Notes: generated by a model from the sequence alone, not told the origin. Shown: positions 36,171-48,800, numbered from the stretch's first letter. The stretch is 64,000 nt of DNA from Multifurca ochricompacta (GCA_022496185.1 WTXG01000117.1:50834-114833), one strand, 5' to 3'. Made by a program: numbers and translations.

Positions 36171-38140
36171 GACAATATACCCAACAACAACAACAACAAC
36201 AACAACAACAGCATCATACCCAACCACCCCCACGTATTCGGAGCCGTAACGGCGCGACGGACGGGCTCGGTCTGCGTTCATTCGATGCGGCTAATTTTGA
36301 GAGCACGTTGGAGCAGCTGAAAGCGCTTCAGCCTGAATACAACCACATATCATTCCCAGCTCTGAACGACCCTCATCGTCTAATCAACTCACCACACCAG
36401 ATACACTCTCCAAGTCATGATGAACACGATCACTTTCTCGATGACCCCGCTGCAGCGTATTATCATGGTTATCCTCAATCACCTATGACCACTCATTCTC
36501 GCCCTGGGGCACCTATCCCACCCACGCCTCATAGTCATACCGCTGCGCCGTCGCCATCACCACTTATCTCTGGGATGGGCCGGGCGAATGGTATCAAGCC
36601 GGTTCTTCCGCCTTATAGCCCCGCCCCGCCTGTCGGCTCGCCGTACCCGTATCCTTTCGGGCACATTCGTCGCGGACAGGCGTACGGCCGTTCGCATAAC
36701 GGAACGATTGATATTTCACAGATGGATCCCAACGTTGTCCGTGAACAGCTCGCGCTGCAGATGCAGATCTATGCGCTTAATAATGGGGGGATGGTTTCGG
36801 ACTCGACGCTATCTCCATCTTCGACCCCATACCCGGGGCCTCAATACAATCCCTGGACGTTCCTCCAGACGAGCAACGTTTTCGGCGGGAGACGGGGTGG
36901 GATGGGGGATTCGACTGCGAGTATGCAATCTAGCCCGAGTCACCAGCCAGTTTCGCTTCCGCCACACGTTCGACCGCATCATCAGCATCATCATTCTTTA
37001 CGCCGTCGTGAACAATCGCAGGACTTGCGTCGGCGAGCAAAGGTTCGTCCTCCGCCGCGGGTTGAGAGCACGCAACCGCGAGATACGAGTCCGGAGCTGT
37101 CGTCGGGAGAAGAGACGGCGGGTGAATCTAAGGTGGGCGAGCATCATTCTGAGCCGCAGCGTTATGCACCCCGGCCCCGACCTGCGCGTTGGGATGCTAG
37201 TGCGGATGATGAGGACGATGAGTTGGAGGTGGACGAAGAGGAATGGGTGGATGAGGATGTAGGAATGGAAGGTGTCATCATGGATGACTTGTTGCAACTC
37301 GAATTTCATACCGACTATGTTAGCAATCCTGAGAAGCGTCGCCGAAGGTGGAAGGTCCGTTGGGAAGCCCTCGTTCGTGCGGTAAGTGGCCCCCCTCCCC
37401 CCCACACTTGTCATTTTTTCTGTTCCCCGTTCCCCCTTGGAGATGGTTTAGGCAGGTCTGACCCCGTTATTTGGGTTGGATCTTGTAATGATGATGATGA
37501 TGATGACGACGATGATTGGGTTGTTGCTTGAAACCAACTAATGACCTCACTCTTCTCTATCTCACTCTAATCTATCCTCCCTCCCTTCCCTTCCTTCCCC
37601 AAACACTGTTAACAGTTCCACGCACTCGATCGCGAGACGGATACTACCCTAGTGCTTCTCGCCGCGCCTTCTCATACGGGCAAGCTTCATTCGATCGCGT
37701 CGCGTGCGATCCGACGGGACACGACGTTACTCAGGTCTTCGGACATGATGAGCATCCGATCTGCGTTTACGGAAGTGGCGACACGAAGGAGGGGGTCACG
37801 TTCATCTTCATTATTGGAACAACTTTCCAGGGCATCTTCCTCCTCACGCGATGGATCTCCACGTTCGAATGGTGTTGGTGGTGGTGATGGTAGTGGTGAT
37901 GGTGGTGGTGGTGGTGGTGGTGGTGGTAGTGATGGTGGGGGGAGAGAGGAAGACCTTCGACGAGCTTTGGATACGGCGATTGGGAGCTTGCATGCTTTGG
38001 GAAGTTTGTATGAGCAGAGGGAGATGAGGTGGATTGAGGAGAAACATAGGTTGGATGATGATAAGGAGAAGGTTCAGTTGTTGTTGAAACAGGTCCTTGG
38101 CGTCAGCGTCGTTGGAAACTTGGTCGATACGACGCTATAA
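34253..38140 (+). CDS. Large disordered conserved fungal protein with a C-terminal alpha-helical domain
   Basis: Exons are 34253-34310, 34645-37381 and 37616-38140. Phases agree across both introns (334 and 234 nt, long for this window). The protein is about 1,100 residues and mostly low complexity: Ser/Pro-rich, then highly charged (ERERDRELHRR, EQEQERDRW), then two poly-Q tracts. The folded part is near the end: MDDLLQLEFHTDYVSNPEKR, WKVRWEALVRAFHALDRETD, TTLVLLAAPSHTGKLHSIAS, and a final coiled-coil-like helix after a Gly run. Near 36072 the frame moves by one base in a C run: the alternative frame gives SPSASLPPERS and runs straight into the poly-Q. I do not recognise a named family; a scaffold or regulatory role would be a guess. 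Confidence 0.7.
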
Positions 38141-38306
38141 GCGCGCCCCCTTTGAGCGCCGCCTCCTTCCATACTTTGCTTCTTCCTTTGCTACCCTCGC
38201 TTTACCCCCTAACTCTTTATATCTCTTCCTTTTTTTTTTTGTTTGTTTTTGTGCTGCTGGTGAGTGAGTGAGTGAGTGTGTGTGTGTATGTGTGTGTGTA
38301 TATGGT

Positions 38307-38343
<37 letters not shown>

Positions 38344-39032
38344 CGGTTCGGAACTATTATTTCATCCACATTTCTACTTTTTTTTTTTTTTTGCTGGCTT
38401 GCCCCTCTCCTGCATCATATAGAGCTAACGCCACCAAGAAACATTTATATTAAAAATTTTTTAAAAATTGAAGAACCCCCGGAACGAAAGGGAAAGAAAG
38501 GGAGGGGGTGGCCTTGAGTTGGAGTTGGAGTTAGAGATTAATTAGAATTTTCTGGATTTGGAGGGGGGAGAGTAGAACTCTTTGAGTCGGCTCATTACAA
38601 CCCATGCGTACTCCCACTCCCTCTTCCTTCTTCCTTTTCCCTCCTCCTCCTCCTCCCCTCCGGCCGCCCTCATATTTCATTATCATTTATCGATGGGTCG
38701 ATATATATATATATGGGATGATCAAGAGTGCAATGCGCCATGTGTGTGCGCCATGTGAAAAGTTAAAAGAGATTCGCCATATAAACACAAACACGTCTAT
38801 GGGAGCGGCAAGCGGAAGTTGAAATTTGTGTAAGAGTAAATCACATCCAGACTGACAAGTCATTGAACTATCAGTTACCTCACGAGCGAGTAAAGGTTAA
38901 ATACACAAGGGAGCCAAAAAAAAAATCCATAACACTCACCTCCCAAACGTCTCCAGATTGCCCTAAAGAACATTAACAAAATTTCCGATCGGGAGGGTTC
39001 AGTCTGCAGGATCGCTAACTGAACTAGTAGCT
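38141..39032. repeat. Convergent 3' spacer with GT and TAG microsatellites
   Basis: This lies between the convergent 3' ends of the 34-38 kb gene and the DUF6535 gene. It holds (GT)n around 38274-38300 and a (TAG)n run at about 38308-38343, plus T runs. No gene is seen. Confidence 0.65.
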
Positions 39033-41072
39033 TTATCTCGTTTCATCCAACGCTCGAACTCTCTCGACTAACGGCCGTAGCATGTCCATCAACCGCCTGA
39101 TAGGCCTTTCGCTTTCGCTGTCCATCATCGTTTCACCTTCTATGTCAGGTGGCTCTTCACTACTTACCCCTTCTACCTCCGCCCAGAGAGCCAAGAACGT
39201 TTGCCTGACTTGCCCCTCCGGCTCACCCTCCGGAGTCTTGTCCAGGATTAGCGGTATCGTTTCCCAGACACTCCTCAAACTCGTCGCTGCGACCTTGTTC
39301 GAGCGCGAGCGCAAATATGGGAGCGTGCTGGCAATGAATCCTTTTACGATTAAGAGGTGGCAACCAGCAGGCGAATACAGGCCTCCTCCTCCTCCCTCTT
39401 CCTTCAACCAGGACACGTTGACGAGATTGGAGAGCTCCTTGGGGTGGTAGTGGTCGTTTGCTCCGTTTATAGAGATGGTGCGTAAATATGCACAAGCTGC
39501 AATCGCTCCGGTGGAAACTGCATTTAGCGCGATCACCGGGTCCTTGTCATATTTCAGTGAAGCGACAGACGGCCAGATTTGGAGCCCAAACATTCCATAG
39601 ACGAATGAATCGAAGTATACCCAGGTCAACACTCGGATGGTATCGAGAGATATCATCGCACGACGCCTCCGCACGCTCTCTGTCGTGCCGTGATAGGCCT
39701 CGGGAGTACATGTCTGAATCAACCGGTTCATGTGGTATCCGAGAGACCGAGTTTGTTGCGAGTCGAGCAGGTCCCTGACGATGGTTTTTGCGTCGTTGCT
39801 AGTTCTCGATCTGAGGAAGCCAGGAATTCCCTCGATGATTGTCTCGATGTCATCGTCCTTACTGACAGTTGCCAGCGTCCACCTCAGCGCCTTCTTGTCT
39901 ATACCTTCCTCCGGGACTTTGATCACGAGGAGAAAAATAACCACCAAGGCAAGTTGAAGGGGCAGGAAAACCAACCCTCCGATCGGTATCATGATCCTTA
40001 AGATACTCAATACAGTCGCAAAGGAATTTACCATATGACCGGTTTGTCTCCTCACTTGAACGGCTAGGCTATAGGCGATCTTCACCTTAAGCATGCCTTC
40101 GACCAGGGGTTGGATGATCCACACAAACCCAATCTTCGTGAAGGGTGTCCGGTATAGACGATTGCGAATGAAATATGGGGTAATGGTGAGGAAAATGTAG
40201 GCTGCGGCGGCACAACATATGACTGCAAAAACGGGCCAGGCGACAGTATCATTGATGGAGAACAAAGACTCCATAAGGCCAGCACAGAAGAGGAAGACAG
40301 CCACGTGGAGCAATGCCATCAAGGCATCGACACCTGCAGACAAGCCGTACACCCGCATGCTCTCGAAGAGGTACGCTCTTGTGTGAGCGCGTTTGGACAA
40401 CAAGGTCTCTTGTTGCCCTTGCGCGAGCTCCAGATAGTGCCGGGCCCATTGCTGCGTCAGCGTTGCCATAAGAGCACATATCAAACTCAAAATCAGACTG
40501 AGGAACCAGAAGATATTGACGCGGATTGCTGAGGAAGTTGGTCGAAAGGAGGAATCGGTATAGATTGGTAAGGGGGGAGATATTTGAGTGCCGTTAGATA
40601 GCGCAGAGAGCTGTTGGGATAACTGATTAAGGAGGAGGACAGTGGATACACCAGAATCAGGTGATAGTCTCTTGTAGCTTTCAATGGTGAATGCTGCAAC
40701 GATGACTGCGAAAAGACCAGTCTTGAAAACCAACTCAAAGGACAAGTGGGTTGAGAAGGTTTATGACGCACGAAGATAAGGGCGCCGTCGGTGTCGCCCT
40801 TCCAATTCTCCACGAGTGCTTTATCTTCCTTGTCGGCTTCAGAGAGGTAAACTGACCAGACTTTTTCGGATGCATCATTGTAATCGGACTCTGTCATTAA
40901 GGGGGGTCACAGGTAATGTAACATGGTATCATTGGCATTCAGAAATACCTCTGCGAGCGGATGTCCTTCGCCTATGACCTGAAATCAGAAATAAGTCCTT
41001 AATAGCGATACATATAGAAGTCATCACTAACGAACCTCGTTCACCAAGTTCAAGATCCTCGATTGTGCTCAT
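39033..41072 (-). CDS. DUF6535-type multi-pass membrane protein (paralogue 1)
   Basis: Exons are 41072-41036, 40978-40949, 40890-40772 and 40721-39033, giving 624 residues with all phases consistent. The family signature is clear: VWSVYLSEADKEDKALVENW, KGDTDGALIFTGLFAV, VAAFTIESYKRLSPDSG. About five hydrophobic helices follow (GLFAVIVAAF, NIFWFLSLILSLICALMATL, ALMALLHVAVFLFCAGL, VFAVICCAAAAYIFLTI, GLVFLPLQLALVVIFLLVI). The second half is soluble and repeat-like (IEGIPGFLRS, HMNRLIQTCTPEAYHG). DUF6535 proteins are abundant in mushrooms and of unknown function. A second gene lies inverted at 56.9-59.0 kb. Confidence 0.88.
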
Positions 41073-41315
41073 ATTTGGGTCGGAAGGGAGTCAGGAGAGA
41101 GATAATATGTGCACAAGATGGTTGTGATGTATGATGACACCCAAGGGTAGGATGCAAGAGGAATTGGAGTGGATATGCGAGAAACAGTTTCGAGAACAGA
41201 CAACCCGAGGCAATGTCACGTGCCACAGTATGGCAGACTCAATTGTTATATGGTACTACTATTATATCTTACACAGAGTGTAACTGGGGAATAAAATGAC
41301 AATTTAGATTACAAT

Positions 41316-42516
41316 TTAAGCCGAAAGCTGCTCTACGGGAAGACCCAGATTCGAGCCCACATCCTTCCATTCATCCAGAGTAGACTGTAGCTTCTCCACG
41401 CGAGCGCGCACGTCGAGCATGGAGTCCTCCCCGAGGAACAGCCAAAGCGGGGGTGGGCCGCGACCAGCGGCGCGGCCTTCACCACGCACGACATCGACGA
41501 GGGCGCCCATGCCTAACGCAGGGTCACCCTTCGGGATATTGACATACTTCGGTACGGTATTGTCCATGTGGTCGCGTACTACCTCGTAGCCCTCAAGTGG
41601 CCTACCCGAGCGCTTCGGGGCATTGATCTTGGTGGCGAAGCCACCTGGAACGGCGATTATCACGCGAATATTGAAGTATTCTAGCTCAGCGGCGAGCGTC
41701 TCCCCGTACGCTGGAAGCAGAACAAGGCAATACGTCAGCAGCGTATAAAAATGAGAGATAAAGACGTGAGATGTACAGTGGAGGGCTGCTTTCGAAGAAG
41801 AATAAGATGCTGGAGGTGACAACAACAAGGTCGGCGTTGAACGATCGCATGAACCTAACTTTGGATTCAATGCTTACCTACGCCCTAAGAAGCACACTTG
41901 GGGGTGAGCAGAGAACAAGTAAATGAAGAGGCCAAACGTTCTCACAATCATTTGAGTCCGATAAGCGGAACGGCTTCCGACAAAAACGATGGTACCATCA
42001 CGCCGCGAGCGCATGTATGGAAGGATGGCGTTGGTGACATTCATGGGTCCGACGAAATTTGTTTTCATATCTTTCATAATCCCTTCAGCACTGTAGATCC
42101 GCGGGTCTTGTGTCTCATACGATTTTCCATGGAGAGGAGCATCACTCACCCAAGTTCCTCGCTGGCGCCATAGGTTAGTGTACCAGCATTGTTGACAAGG
42201 ACGTCGATGCGACCCCAGATTCCCAGGGCTTCCTCCGCGACGTGCATTATCTCCTCCATTGGCGAGGTGACATCCAGAACCAAAAACTTAAGTCTTGTCT
42301 TGTCGATCGTCGGGTCTTGACGTAGTTCATCGAAAGACCTCAGCGATCGTGCAGTCGCTATAACATAATCACCGCGAGCAAGAACGGAACGCGTGAGTGC
42401 CGAGCCCAGGCCCGTCGACGCGCCTGGAATGAGTGTAAGGTGACGGAAGTTGAAATGTCGAAGACATAAGGCGTCATACCTGTGATGAACCAAACTCTTG
42501 TAGTGCTGCTGACCAT
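41316..42516 (-). CDS. Short-chain dehydrogenase/reductase (classical SDR)
   Basis: Exons are 42516-42480, 42423-42150, 42090-41946, 41884-41878 (7 nt), 41809-41777 and 41710-41316, giving 296 residues. It has the cofactor motif TGASTGLG, the NNAG motif, a catalytic Ser in VFVGSRSAYRT and the YSSSK active-site Tyr/Lys. The C-terminal region starts YGETLAAELEYFNIRVIIAVPGGF. The family reduces or oxidises carbonyl/hydroxyl groups with NAD(P)(H); the substrate cannot be told. The tiny exon supplies the Gly-Val-Ala before the active-site Tyr. Its 3' end is only about 240 bp from the DUF6535 start on the same strand. The gene looks intact. Confidence 0.92.
41878..41884 (-). other. 7-nt microexon of the SDR gene
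   Basis: GGCGTAG sits between a 61-nt intron (GTGAGA...TTAG) and a 68-nt intron (GTAAGC...CCAG). Only its inclusion keeps the frame and yields the expected G-V-A before the YxxxK motif. Confidence 0.85.
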
Positions 42517-43654
42517 GGTATGTATGAGTAGGAGGGCTTAAAAGTTGTTGATGTCTGGTCCCAGATTCAACCGAGGGGTTTATAAACCGAACGCATAGTT
42601 CGTCACGGGAACTGCAAGTCCAGGGGATTCGTAATTAATTTGGGGATTTAGCGGGAAGGACACGAATGGGTGTGCGATTGAGAGTGCTCGACAGCGGACC
42701 GACACGGGCGAAGGATGCGCAAAAAGCCGACTTGAACTGTTGGAAGAAGCCCACGTACTTTGCTTCATCAACTCGGCGGAAGACGGGCACCGCGAACCGG
42801 GCACCTTCCATTTCCGTTCATCGGTAGCCTTTCTTAGACCTTAAACAGACATAATTGACACCCATTTCGTGAATTGGGCGTACATGGCGTTGGTGGAGGC
42901 TCTGGTGCGGTGATAAGGGTGCCGTAGATCTGGTCCGTGGAGTCGCATTCTAAGCCCAGTCTAAATCCTCATACATGTATGAAGAGATAAGGAAAAATTT
43001 TGTGGCGTTGTTGTAGCAGGACGAGGCCGGAGGTGCAGCTGCAAGAAATCTCGAGATGAGAGTGTGTGAGTTGTGCGATTTCACGGAATCTCCGAGCCGA
43101 GCCGAGCCTTACACACAGTCATGGGGCTAACTTGTCATGTGATCCAGTCAGTACAGATCACGGGATCGGGAGGATCGAATACCCGGTGGTAGACTTGAGT
43201 AACCGACGACGACGAGAAGTTCAAGGACTCGAGAGTGTCGTTACTGGTCTTCCGCAGGTTGCAGCTACTGCACACAATGTTCCGGTTCTAGAGGGTATAT
43301 TAGATTTAAGGTGGTCAGACCGATGCCACGTTCTGAGAGAAGTCGACCATGATATATTAACCACCAAATATTTGTTCAAAATTCTCATCTGCCGTTCGGT
43401 AGCATCAACACTGCAGGTTTGGACTGCACTGATGTAATAATTCAAGAATTTGGCGCACCGGCACAGACGGGCTGAGAGAAGTCAACCAGTACTTCCGGAC
43501 CATCAGCACCAATTGTTTGACAATGTCTGCTATGGTAAGCCAAGAGAAGTGCAGTCATCCACCATCACTTGCATTTTCTACCAAGCATGACTAGCATGAC
43601 TAGAATGGCCAGGGTGCCACATTGGATACCATATTGATATGGATCATAAATGGT
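42517..43654. other. Spacer upstream of the SDR gene
   Basis: No gene is supported; several short frames lack domains. It is the probable SDR promoter region and then unassigned sequence up to repeat R at 43655. Confidence 0.5.
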
Positions 43655-43886
43655 GTTGAGCTGGGAACGGATCAGGACTAGATCAGAGGTGACTGGTGTT
43701 GCCAGTGCAAGACAGACTTAAGTGGACATTGTGATATACTTACTGACATTTCACTTGTTTATTATGATTACTATGATTAAGATACAATCCTTTATGGCCA
43801 CAGCACAGCACACTCTTTACAGTATTTAAGGATGGTACTTATGTAGCTTGCACTTCAGTTTTGATCATTCACAAACTGAAGTGCCA
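43655..43886. repeat. Dispersed repeat R, copy 2
   Basis: Reverse complement of 21635-21830. Its end forms a palindrome (GCACTTCAGTTT...AAACTGAAGTGC, about 43851-43884). It lies just left of hAT-like copy 3, and a weaker direct copy lies just right of it at 45022-45190. Confidence 0.65.
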
Positions 43887-43933
43887 GTGACTCGGCGAGT
43901 ATTTACTTAAATTATCTTTACCGCGTGCATAGC

Positions 43934-44976
43934 TAGTGATCAGCAGGGGTAACCCTTGAATATCTTCTTTGGTACCCGTACCCGTACCCATACCCGTACT
44001 CGTAGTGACAGGTAAGGGTTACCTGTGAAAAAGCGTGCAAGTTCTTTACTTGCGTTGCGCATTTCGGATAACAGGCCCGGACCATCCCGGTCAAGGAGAT
44101 AAGCACTTGGACACAACATGTTCATTTTGTCCGCGCGAACCCCCTTGAGGGCTTTGTTTGTTTGGATTTTGGACTTTGTAAGTTTTTCTTACTCTGAACG
44201 GTCTCTTTCTCGGATGGCCTCTCCACGTACATTCTCCCTGGTTTTTCTCTTAGAGTTTTCCGCTTAGCATGTCCCAGTAGACACGGCATCTCCTGTACAC
44301 CTCACAGTAGTTACATTGTACCCTGATGTAGCCGCGCGATTGGGCTGAGTCCCGCAAGCGCGTCAATAAAGTCGAGTTCAAAAAAAAAAAAAAAAACAAC
44401 ATGTTCATTTATGGCTACTCAAAACCCCTCAAGAATTGTTAGCTTATGTTCAGAAGATGAAAATTAAATGGATTCTTTATTTAAATTTTATTATTCTTGT
44501 TTTATTTTATACAAGTGCAACTAGTGCCAGGCTGGCAGAATTGCTTGCACGTTAATAAAACAGATGCATAACAATTTCTAAGAAAGTGGATCACTGATAA
44601 CAATTTTACTTTACATTGCACTGTTGATCTGCTTTTATATTTTGTAGGATAGCACTAGAACATATTTAAAGACATCATGTAGCATACATCAATGTCCTTT
44701 TGGGGCTGCAGATGTGTTTTATAATCTTTTTGAATTTCAGTCAATGACCAAATGGGCACCTATACCCGCCAACCCCGCTGCGCTGGTACGAGTTTCTGGC
44801 GGGTTGGGAATGTACCCGTACCCGGCAAAGCCCGTCGCACTTATCCGCACGGGTTTGAAAACGAAAACCCTTGCCAATCACTACTATGTGGGTATGGGAG
44901 TTGTATACCTGTACCAATACCCAGAAAAACCCGTGGTGCTTACCCATGTGGGTATGAAAACTTTTGACAATCACTA
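43934..44976. mobile_element. Non-autonomous hAT-like transposon (copy 3), containing a SINE-like insertion
   Basis: The left end reads TAGTGATCAGCAGGGGTAAC. The right end is the reverse complement of TAGTGATTGTCAAAAG. Flanking octamers TGCATAGC and GGCAGAGC match at 6 of 8 bases, consistent with an aged target duplication. Subterminal repeats of GTACCC type and the AT-rich core match copies 1 and 2. The right terminus occurs twice in tandem; an inner end is at 44883. Without the SINE-like insert and its duplication the element is about 760 bp. Confidence 0.85.
44128..44395 (+). mobile_element. SINE-like retroelement (copy 2), inside hAT-like copy 3
   Basis: 268 bp ending in AATAAAGTCGAGTTC and an A tail. 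It is flanked by a 15-bp target duplication, ACAACATGTTCATTT, at 44113-44127 and 44396-44410. It is longer at the 5' end than copy 1, starting TGTCCGCGCGAACCC. Its insertion postdates the hAT-like element. Confidence 0.88.
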
Positions 44977-45021
44977 GGCAGAGCTCCTCTGACAACTTCA
45001 AGTCTTATGCATGTATTAATT

Positions 45022-45190
45022 GTTGAGCTGGTAACGGATCAGAGTTGGCTGAACCGGATCAGAGGTGACCGGTGTTGGCGGTGCAAGCTGATACCTACAA
45101 TGATTCCTCATGATTACAGCAATTACAGCACAGCACACTCCTTACAGTATTTAAAGATAATATTTCTGTATCTTACAAAGTAGTTTTTTT
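45022..45190. repeat. Dispersed repeat R, copy 3
   Basis: Direct-orientation relative of 43655-43870, sharing GATCAGAGGTGAC.GGTGTTG and CACAGCACACTC.TTACAGTATTTAA, but more diverged. Confidence 0.55.
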
Positions 45191-45848
45191 GACCAGATTT
45201 ATCTTGCTACCTCAGGCTGCGTTTCCACATTAATCTCTGTGTTCAACACAGCTTTCTGACAGGCATTTTCACTCCGAATTCTTGTCACAATCCCCACATC
45301 TTATCTAATCTTTTATTGAAAATGCAGAATTAGCACCCGTTACACTAGCATTCTCTCTCTTTCTTTCTTTGTGTGCTAAGGAAATTTTCAACAACATCAG
45401 TGCATGGTCAAACAGAACCGGAAAGGAGAAAATTCACCAGTTCACACACAATACACTCTCATTCAAACTTTAGTTATCTCAGGGGCTCCCTCGTTTCCCT
45501 CTCTCTTCTCCTCCACCTCTATCCTTTGCCTCGCACTCACCGCGGATCAGATCCATACACTAAGGAACCTATCAACAATATCAAGCCCAAATCAAGCCCA
45601 AGGTCAAACAGAACCAAGTAGCAGCATTTTCACCAAGTTCAAGCACAACAAACTCTCAAATTCGAAGTAATAGTTATCTTGAGGCTCCCTCTCCTCCTCC
45701 CTCCAGTCTTTGCCTCTCTCCTCGCTTGAAAGCGCGCTTTACCTCGAACTCACCGCGGATTGGTTCCGGGCAAAACAAGAAGGCCCTGGGCTTTGTCAAT
45801 GACTGGGCGAAGTCCTGAAAAGTGACTGCCAGTTGAACCTAATAAAAG
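45191..45848. repeat. 3' flank of the giant gene with an imperfect tandem duplication
   Basis: Units at about 45403-45555 and 45603-45765 both run from GTCAAACAGAACC through a TTATCT.GGCTCCCTC block to ACTCACCGCGGAT. No gene is present. The same ACTCACCGCGGATTGG string occurs on the minus strand near 16620. Confidence 0.5.
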
Positions 45849-48800
45849 TCAATACCCAAATAGTTCCGAAGTATTTAACCTCTTCACCGTATCAAGAGCA
45901 GTTGTATAAGAAGACAACAGGTTGGCACTAGCAGGGAGAAATGGATTCTGTGGCACACTCTCTTGTACTTTTTGCGCAATCCGTGCCATCCTACGTAGCG
46001 TGGATGAATATGCTTCCTCCCCAAAAAGGACTGCATGAAATGAGAGTGGCTTCCTGGAGTTTGCATCGTTAGCCACCCTCTGATGTGTGGTTGAAGTTGT
46101 ACTAACCCCTGGCGCACAGCGCTGCGACAGATGTTATACATCGTTTCATCCTTGATCATGCCCTCACCGTCAGACAAGAAGATCACGACAGGTGCCCTAC
46201 AGAAAATGTTAGTGGATCGCATGAATCGCATGATCTTATCGCGCGGGGTAATCTTAAGCAGTACCTTTCTCTGCTCCAGTGAGAATCCATGACCTTCTGT
46301 GTGCTCTCAAGCGCACATGAAAAATTTGTTCCAACACTAGGCCCATATTGCAAGGCGGCGGTCAGCAGCTCGTCGGGGGAGCTCGTGGAGTCGTTCTCGA
46401 GACAAATCGTCGACTCATTATCAAAGAAGATCAAGCTGTACGCGTCGCGCCTATCAACACCCAAATGCAAATGTGCATTGCGGGAAATTGCAGCCTGACG
46501 AGCTAGCCAGAAACTATAAAGAGCCGAAAATACTGCCCCAAGTCTGTTATTTGCGGTGAGTATGATGCGGTCGTACCCGGCAACGTATCGAAGTGGCATT
46601 CTGTCCTTTCTCCGCATGGATGAGGATCTGTCTCATGTGTTAGTGGAGACTTGAGGAAACCTGGCACAGAACTTACCTGTCGATGACGAAGATCCTGTGG
46701 AAAGTCTAAATTAAGTACATTGGTGGTTGGGTTAAAGGAAACTGATGACTCACACATGGTGGACTGGCTGCATAAATATTGGATTTTTACATGTAAAGTG
46801 GTGACCATCATTTGACACATATCCAATACCAGAAGGCGCATCTGCCCCATCCATCGGCGCATGAAATAGTGCCTGGGTGCAACGGGATGGCTGCGCATTA
46901 ACACCACCCTCTTCCACATAATGTTCAGGGCCTTATTGAAGTAGTCTTAATGCGAAGGAAAAATAGTTCGCAAAATACGAGACTCATTACCTGCGCACAA
47001 AGCATCACTATTGCCATTATTATAAGCATTGTACCGTTACGTTTCGAAACCAGTCTACATACCACTTCGCAAAATTCGCCTGATCTTCGCGAGAATAAGG
47101 ATCTGCGGAGACACTTTGGTTGAAATCATATAACGTGAAATAACTGTCCCTGATTACCTTTGAAACCTGATAAACACATGAGTAATATACGGAAGAATAA
47201 TTCATTTGACAAGCTCACCCATTCGACGCCAGTGAAGGCCATGAGTGATCCAATCCTTGGGTATTCGAGGCCTTGGAACAATTCTTTTCTTGATATGCAG
47301 AGTTTCTGAATTATGGGAGGCATCACCGCGGCAGAAGTCGATATGAACATGTCTTCCCATCGAAGCGCACACCATATTACATAGCATAGGGCCACCCTCA
47401 TCATTCGATGAAAATTTATGTCCTCCCAACTCGAGGCTGGTTCCATCAGGACCATCGATAGCCCATTTTGTTTTGGACATCGATCCATGACTAGTTTCGT
47501 GTTCCTGTTGTGGATGCCCTAGGTTAAAATTAGTTAGGGGGTGATATAAGTAGAGGGTTAATGACAAACCAAAAGGAAGTGTGCATAGATAACCACAGTT
47601 CTCACATCTAGAGTGGGTAAACGTCGGTGAGAGGCAGCACACGTCAAAGTAGCTCACCGGCTCTCGCAGAAGTGGAAGGGCTTCGGTTCATCGCTATGAA
47701 TATGAGGACCTGGATGCTCGACCTCCCCTGGCTTGATTATCTTGGCACAGGGAAGACGCTTCGCATCTGTAGACATACGCTCTTAGAAGAACTTCTGGTA
47801 AGCCTTTTCGAACACACCTTGAGCATACTATGGACAGATTTAGAATATTAGGATATCCCTTGTAAAACCATAGGCTGACCTTCGTATATTGGAAGACTGA
47901 GTGCGTGCCGGTAAATGTTGCCTCAATGGACTGGGGAGTCGTTCGGATTTCGCATATTCCCCCCGAGCATAAGGCACTACAAGAGTGTTCCTTTCTACAA
48001 CACTGGGCTGAGAAACGCCACAGAAAGGAGAGTGTAGTCATACCCGCAAAGGTGATTCTGGTGTGGTTCCAGGCCATGCAAGTGGCTCTCGCTGCACATT
48101 CGGTTGCATAGTTGACAGGAAACAGGACATTCTCTTTCTCCACACTCATGGTCCACGTGTTCTCGATCTCTGAATGAGACATGGTCAGGTACTGCCTGGT
48201 GAGTAATGGTCTAACTCACAGCGGAATAGGACATGTCCCGGAACAGCTGAACAATTTTCCGTTTGGCAGCTTCAACCCGATCAAGCGGCACGGCTAAAAC
48301 AAGGTTTAAGCCACATCAACTCAGCCATAGTTAATTGACAAACACATACGTGACCACACATATGAACTGGAGCTGAACACATGTGGTTTCCTTCGTGTTC
48401 CATCGGCTCGAAAATAAGTAAGAGTAAGACTCGATATATCATGCAACGGCAAGTAACGAGGGCTACCTTGACACACTTGTCATTACAACCTCGTCTTCCG
48501 GAATTTTCGCAAGGTTGACCGCATAGATGAAAGCCCACTCGGCATCTAGCGTACAAAAGATATATGAACGCCGCAATTAATGAGAACTCCCAAATTTACA
48601 TATGGTTTCCAGAATGGCCCGCGCTATTAAATCGATACTGTGGTCAGTGAGGTCGATGACAAACTCGAGTGAACATACGTTTCGCCACAAATTGTTGCCG
48701 GGAGTGCATCCCGTTTGCAGAGGGAACAATCGTGGACGCATTTATGGCCAGCCAGACAATCGTGGCCGCCTTCGTGTGAACGGATCTGTATGCAAAAAGG

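Noticed and set aside
35688..36281. Minus-strand hydrophobic ORF that looks like a membrane protein
   Set aside because: It is antisense to charged and poly-Q coding sequence of the 34-38 kb gene and has no splice or family support.
36809..37414. Minus-strand frames over the exon at 36.8-37.4 kb
   Set aside because: They are antisense to a continuous coding exon with valid splice borders on the plus strand.
44884..44891. Inner end of copy 3 as the true element boundary
   Set aside because: The octamer after the inner end does not match the left flank, while the octamer after the outer end matches at 6 of 8 positions.
43655..45190. LTR retrotransposon with repeat R as LTRs
   Set aside because: The interior is a hAT-like element with its own ends; no primer-binding site, polypurine tract or gag-pol sequence is present, and the two R copies are diverged.
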